From CAZJNX01 sp964547415 (GTDB lineage Bacteria; Pseudomonadota; Alphaproteobacteria; Rhizobiales; Amorphaceae), in NCBI GenBank assembly GCA_964547415.1, contig CAZJNX010000210.1, forward strand, positions 1 through 7,793: DNA of 7,793 nucleotides, read 5' to 3'. The notes beneath the pieces were generated by a model. That model saw nothing but the letters and a program-made list of their open reading frames with translations. It searched no databases and was not told the DNA's origin. Made by a program: the position numbers and the translations under genes. Below are positions 6,978 to 7,793 of the stretch, in pieces; within the stretch, counting starts at the first letter, position 1; each line of letters begins with the position of its first letter.

Positions 6978-7044
6978 CTTGCGGGTGACACCGCCGGCGA
7001 ACATCTCTAAAGGGACGCCCAAGCCTCAAGCCGAAGACGGTTCC

Positions 7045-7482
7045 ATGGAAACGGTCATCATCGTCATCCACCTCATGGTGGTGCTGGCGCTCATTGCCCT
7101 CATCCTCGTGCAGCGCTCCGAAGGCGGCGCGCTCGGGATCGGCGGCGGGGGCGGCGGCAACATGTTCTCGAGCCGCGGGACGGCGAACCTCCTCACCCGC
7201 ACGACGACGATCCTCGCCATCGTCTTCTTCGCCACCACGCTCGCCCTCACCATCCTCGCCCGGCAGGAGGCGTCCGCGCCTTCGATCCTCGACGCCACCG
7301 GCGACGGCACGGGGCCGGCCGTCCCCCTCGGGGACGACGCGACCCGCGGCACCGGCGAGGGCATCCTCGACGCCCTGCCCCCCTCCCCCGCCCTCCAGGA
7401 CGACGCGGCGCCCGTGCCCGTCCCGGGCGGCGCGGACGGCGGGACGACGGGCGGCGCGCCGCGGGTGCCGGTCACCGAATGA
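7045..7482 (+). CDS. secG: Preprotein translocase subunit SecG, with long C-terminal tail
   Basis: Small inner-membrane subunit of the SecYEG channel that assists SecA-driven protein export; 145 residues against about 110 in E. coli. It has two predicted transmembrane helices, 3-22 and 53-72. They are joined by the family hallmark loop: LVQRSEGGALG at 21-31, six glycines, NMFSSRGTANLLTR at 39-52. After helix 2 comes a tail of about 70 residues rich in Ala, Pro, Gly and Asp, probably disordered; alphaproteobacterial SecG proteins often have such tails. The ATG at 7045-7047 places the first helix immediately at the N-terminus, as in the family. The ribosome site is weak (GAAGACGG). The frame is open far upstream, but that part has no SecG similarity. 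It is next to pyrG, a common alphaproteobacterial pair, though tpiA, often upstream of secG, is not present here. Confidence 0.95.
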   Translation: METVIIVIHLMVVLALIALILVQRSEGGALGIGGGGGGNMFSSRGTANLLTRTTTILAIVFFATTLALTILARQEASAPSILDATGDGTGPAVPLGDDATRGTGEGILDALPPSPALQDDAAPVPVPGGADGGTTGGAPRVPVTE

Positions 7483-7511
7483 CGCGGCGGCCGGCGTCCG
7501 CCGGCCGCGCG
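7483..7511 (+). terminator. Strong GC-rich hairpin directly after secG
   Basis: A 9-bp perfect stem (7487-7495 with 7500-7508, GCGGCCGGC/GCCGGCCGC) closes a GTCC tetraloop. If G7486 is bulged, three more pairs (7483-7485 with 7509-7511) extend it. It begins right after the secG stop. There is no T-run, so it may be an RNA 3'-end stabiliser or a weak terminator rather than a full stop before pyrG. Confidence 0.5.
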
Positions 7512-7582
7512 GCATAGAGGTCGGCGAAGAACCGCCGGGGCGCCAGGGCGCTCCGGCGCGACCCTCTGGACAATGGCCAGCC

Positions 7583-7793
7583 ATGCCACGCTACGTCTTC
7601 ATCACCGGCGGCGTCGTGTCCTCCCTCGGCAAGGGGCTCGCCTCGGCCGCCCTCGGCGCGCTGCTCCAGGCGCGCGGCTACCGCACGCGCCTACGCAAGC
7701 TCGACCCCTACCTCAACGTGGATCCGGGCACGATGTCGCCCTACCAGCACGGCGAGGTGTTCGTGACCGACGACGGGGCGGAGACCGACCTCG
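7583..7793 (+). CDS. pyrG: CTP synthase (glutamine-hydrolysing), 5' part only
   Basis: Only the first 70 codons are in the window. CTP synthase aminates UTP to CTP using ATP and glutamine, the last step of de novo pyrimidine nucleotide synthesis. The N-terminal synthetase domain is clear: MPRYVFITGGVVSSLGKG with the P-loop-like GGVVSSLGKG at residues 9-18, then LRKLDPYLNVDPGTMSPYQHGEVFV and DDGAETDL at the window end, which belong to the UTP- and ATP-binding site. The glutaminase domain lies beyond the edge. The start is the ATG at 7583-7585, as in most family members. The ribosome site is weak, and an ATG at 7573-7575 is in another frame. The 100-base gap from secG holds the hairpin at 7483-7511. 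Cotranscription with secG is plausible but not proven. Confidence 0.97.
   Translation, partial: MPRYVFITGGVVSSLGKGLASAALGALLQARGYRTRLRKLDPYLNVDPGTMSPYQHGEVFVTDDGAETDL

Noticed and set aside
6935..7044. tRNA or small RNA gene between the monooxygenase and secG
   Set aside because: No cloverleaf, no T-loop GTTCRANNC signature, and only one short stem at 6961-6977.
979..7482. A stop-free plus-strand frame of about 6.5 kb that could encode a giant protein
   Set aside because: It lies antisense to metG, holB, tmk and rlpA, crosses the monooxygenase in another frame, and is Arg/Pro/Gly-rich with no domain; only its last part (7045-7482) is real, as secG. GC-rich codons rarely create stops on the opposite strand.

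Overview
The window is very GC-rich chromosomal DNA with strong G/C bias at third codon positions. The protein sequences and gene order point to an alphaproteobacterium, most likely a member of the Hyphomicrobiales (Rhizobiales) or a close relative. The evidence is the leftward run rlpA-like, tmk, holB, metG, tatD, the secG–pyrG pair, a zinc-less MetRS without a C-terminal tRNA-binding domain, and a CTP synthase N-terminus of alphaproteobacterial type. The genus cannot be named from the sequence alone.

Layout. Positions 1-5568 carry five genes on the minus strand, read right to left: an RlpA-family lipoprotein (4405-5568), a 360-base non-coding gap, thymidylate kinase tmk (3358-4044), DNA polymerase III delta' subunit holB (2275-3354), methionyl-tRNA synthetase metG (640-2220), and a TatD-family hydrolase (1-640, cut by the left edge). 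The last four are tightly packed: 3 bases lie between tmk and holB, 54 between holB and metG, and metG and tatD share one base in a TGATG junction. They are probably one operon. A 304-base divergent intergenic region (5569-5872) follows. On the plus strand come a short class A FAD-dependent monooxygenase (5873-6934), secG (7045-7482), and the start of pyrG (7583 to the right edge).

How the genes relate. tmk makes dTDP, holB is part of the replicative clamp loader, metG charges tRNA-Met, tatD is a metal-dependent hydrolase or DNase, secG belongs to the SecYEG export channel, and pyrG makes CTP. This is a housekeeping neighbourhood. The parts that differ from the usual alphaproteobacterial arrangement are the absence of a D-alanyl-D-alanine carboxypeptidase gene between rlpA and tmk, an RlpA-like protein with a long disordered tail and no recognisable SPOR domain, and the monooxygenase where tpiA is often found beside secG.

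I found no CRISPR array, tRNA, rRNA, insertion sequence, phage gene or convincing new system. The many long overlapping open frames, including one of about 6.5 kb on the plus strand, are what a GC-rich genome produces opposite real genes.
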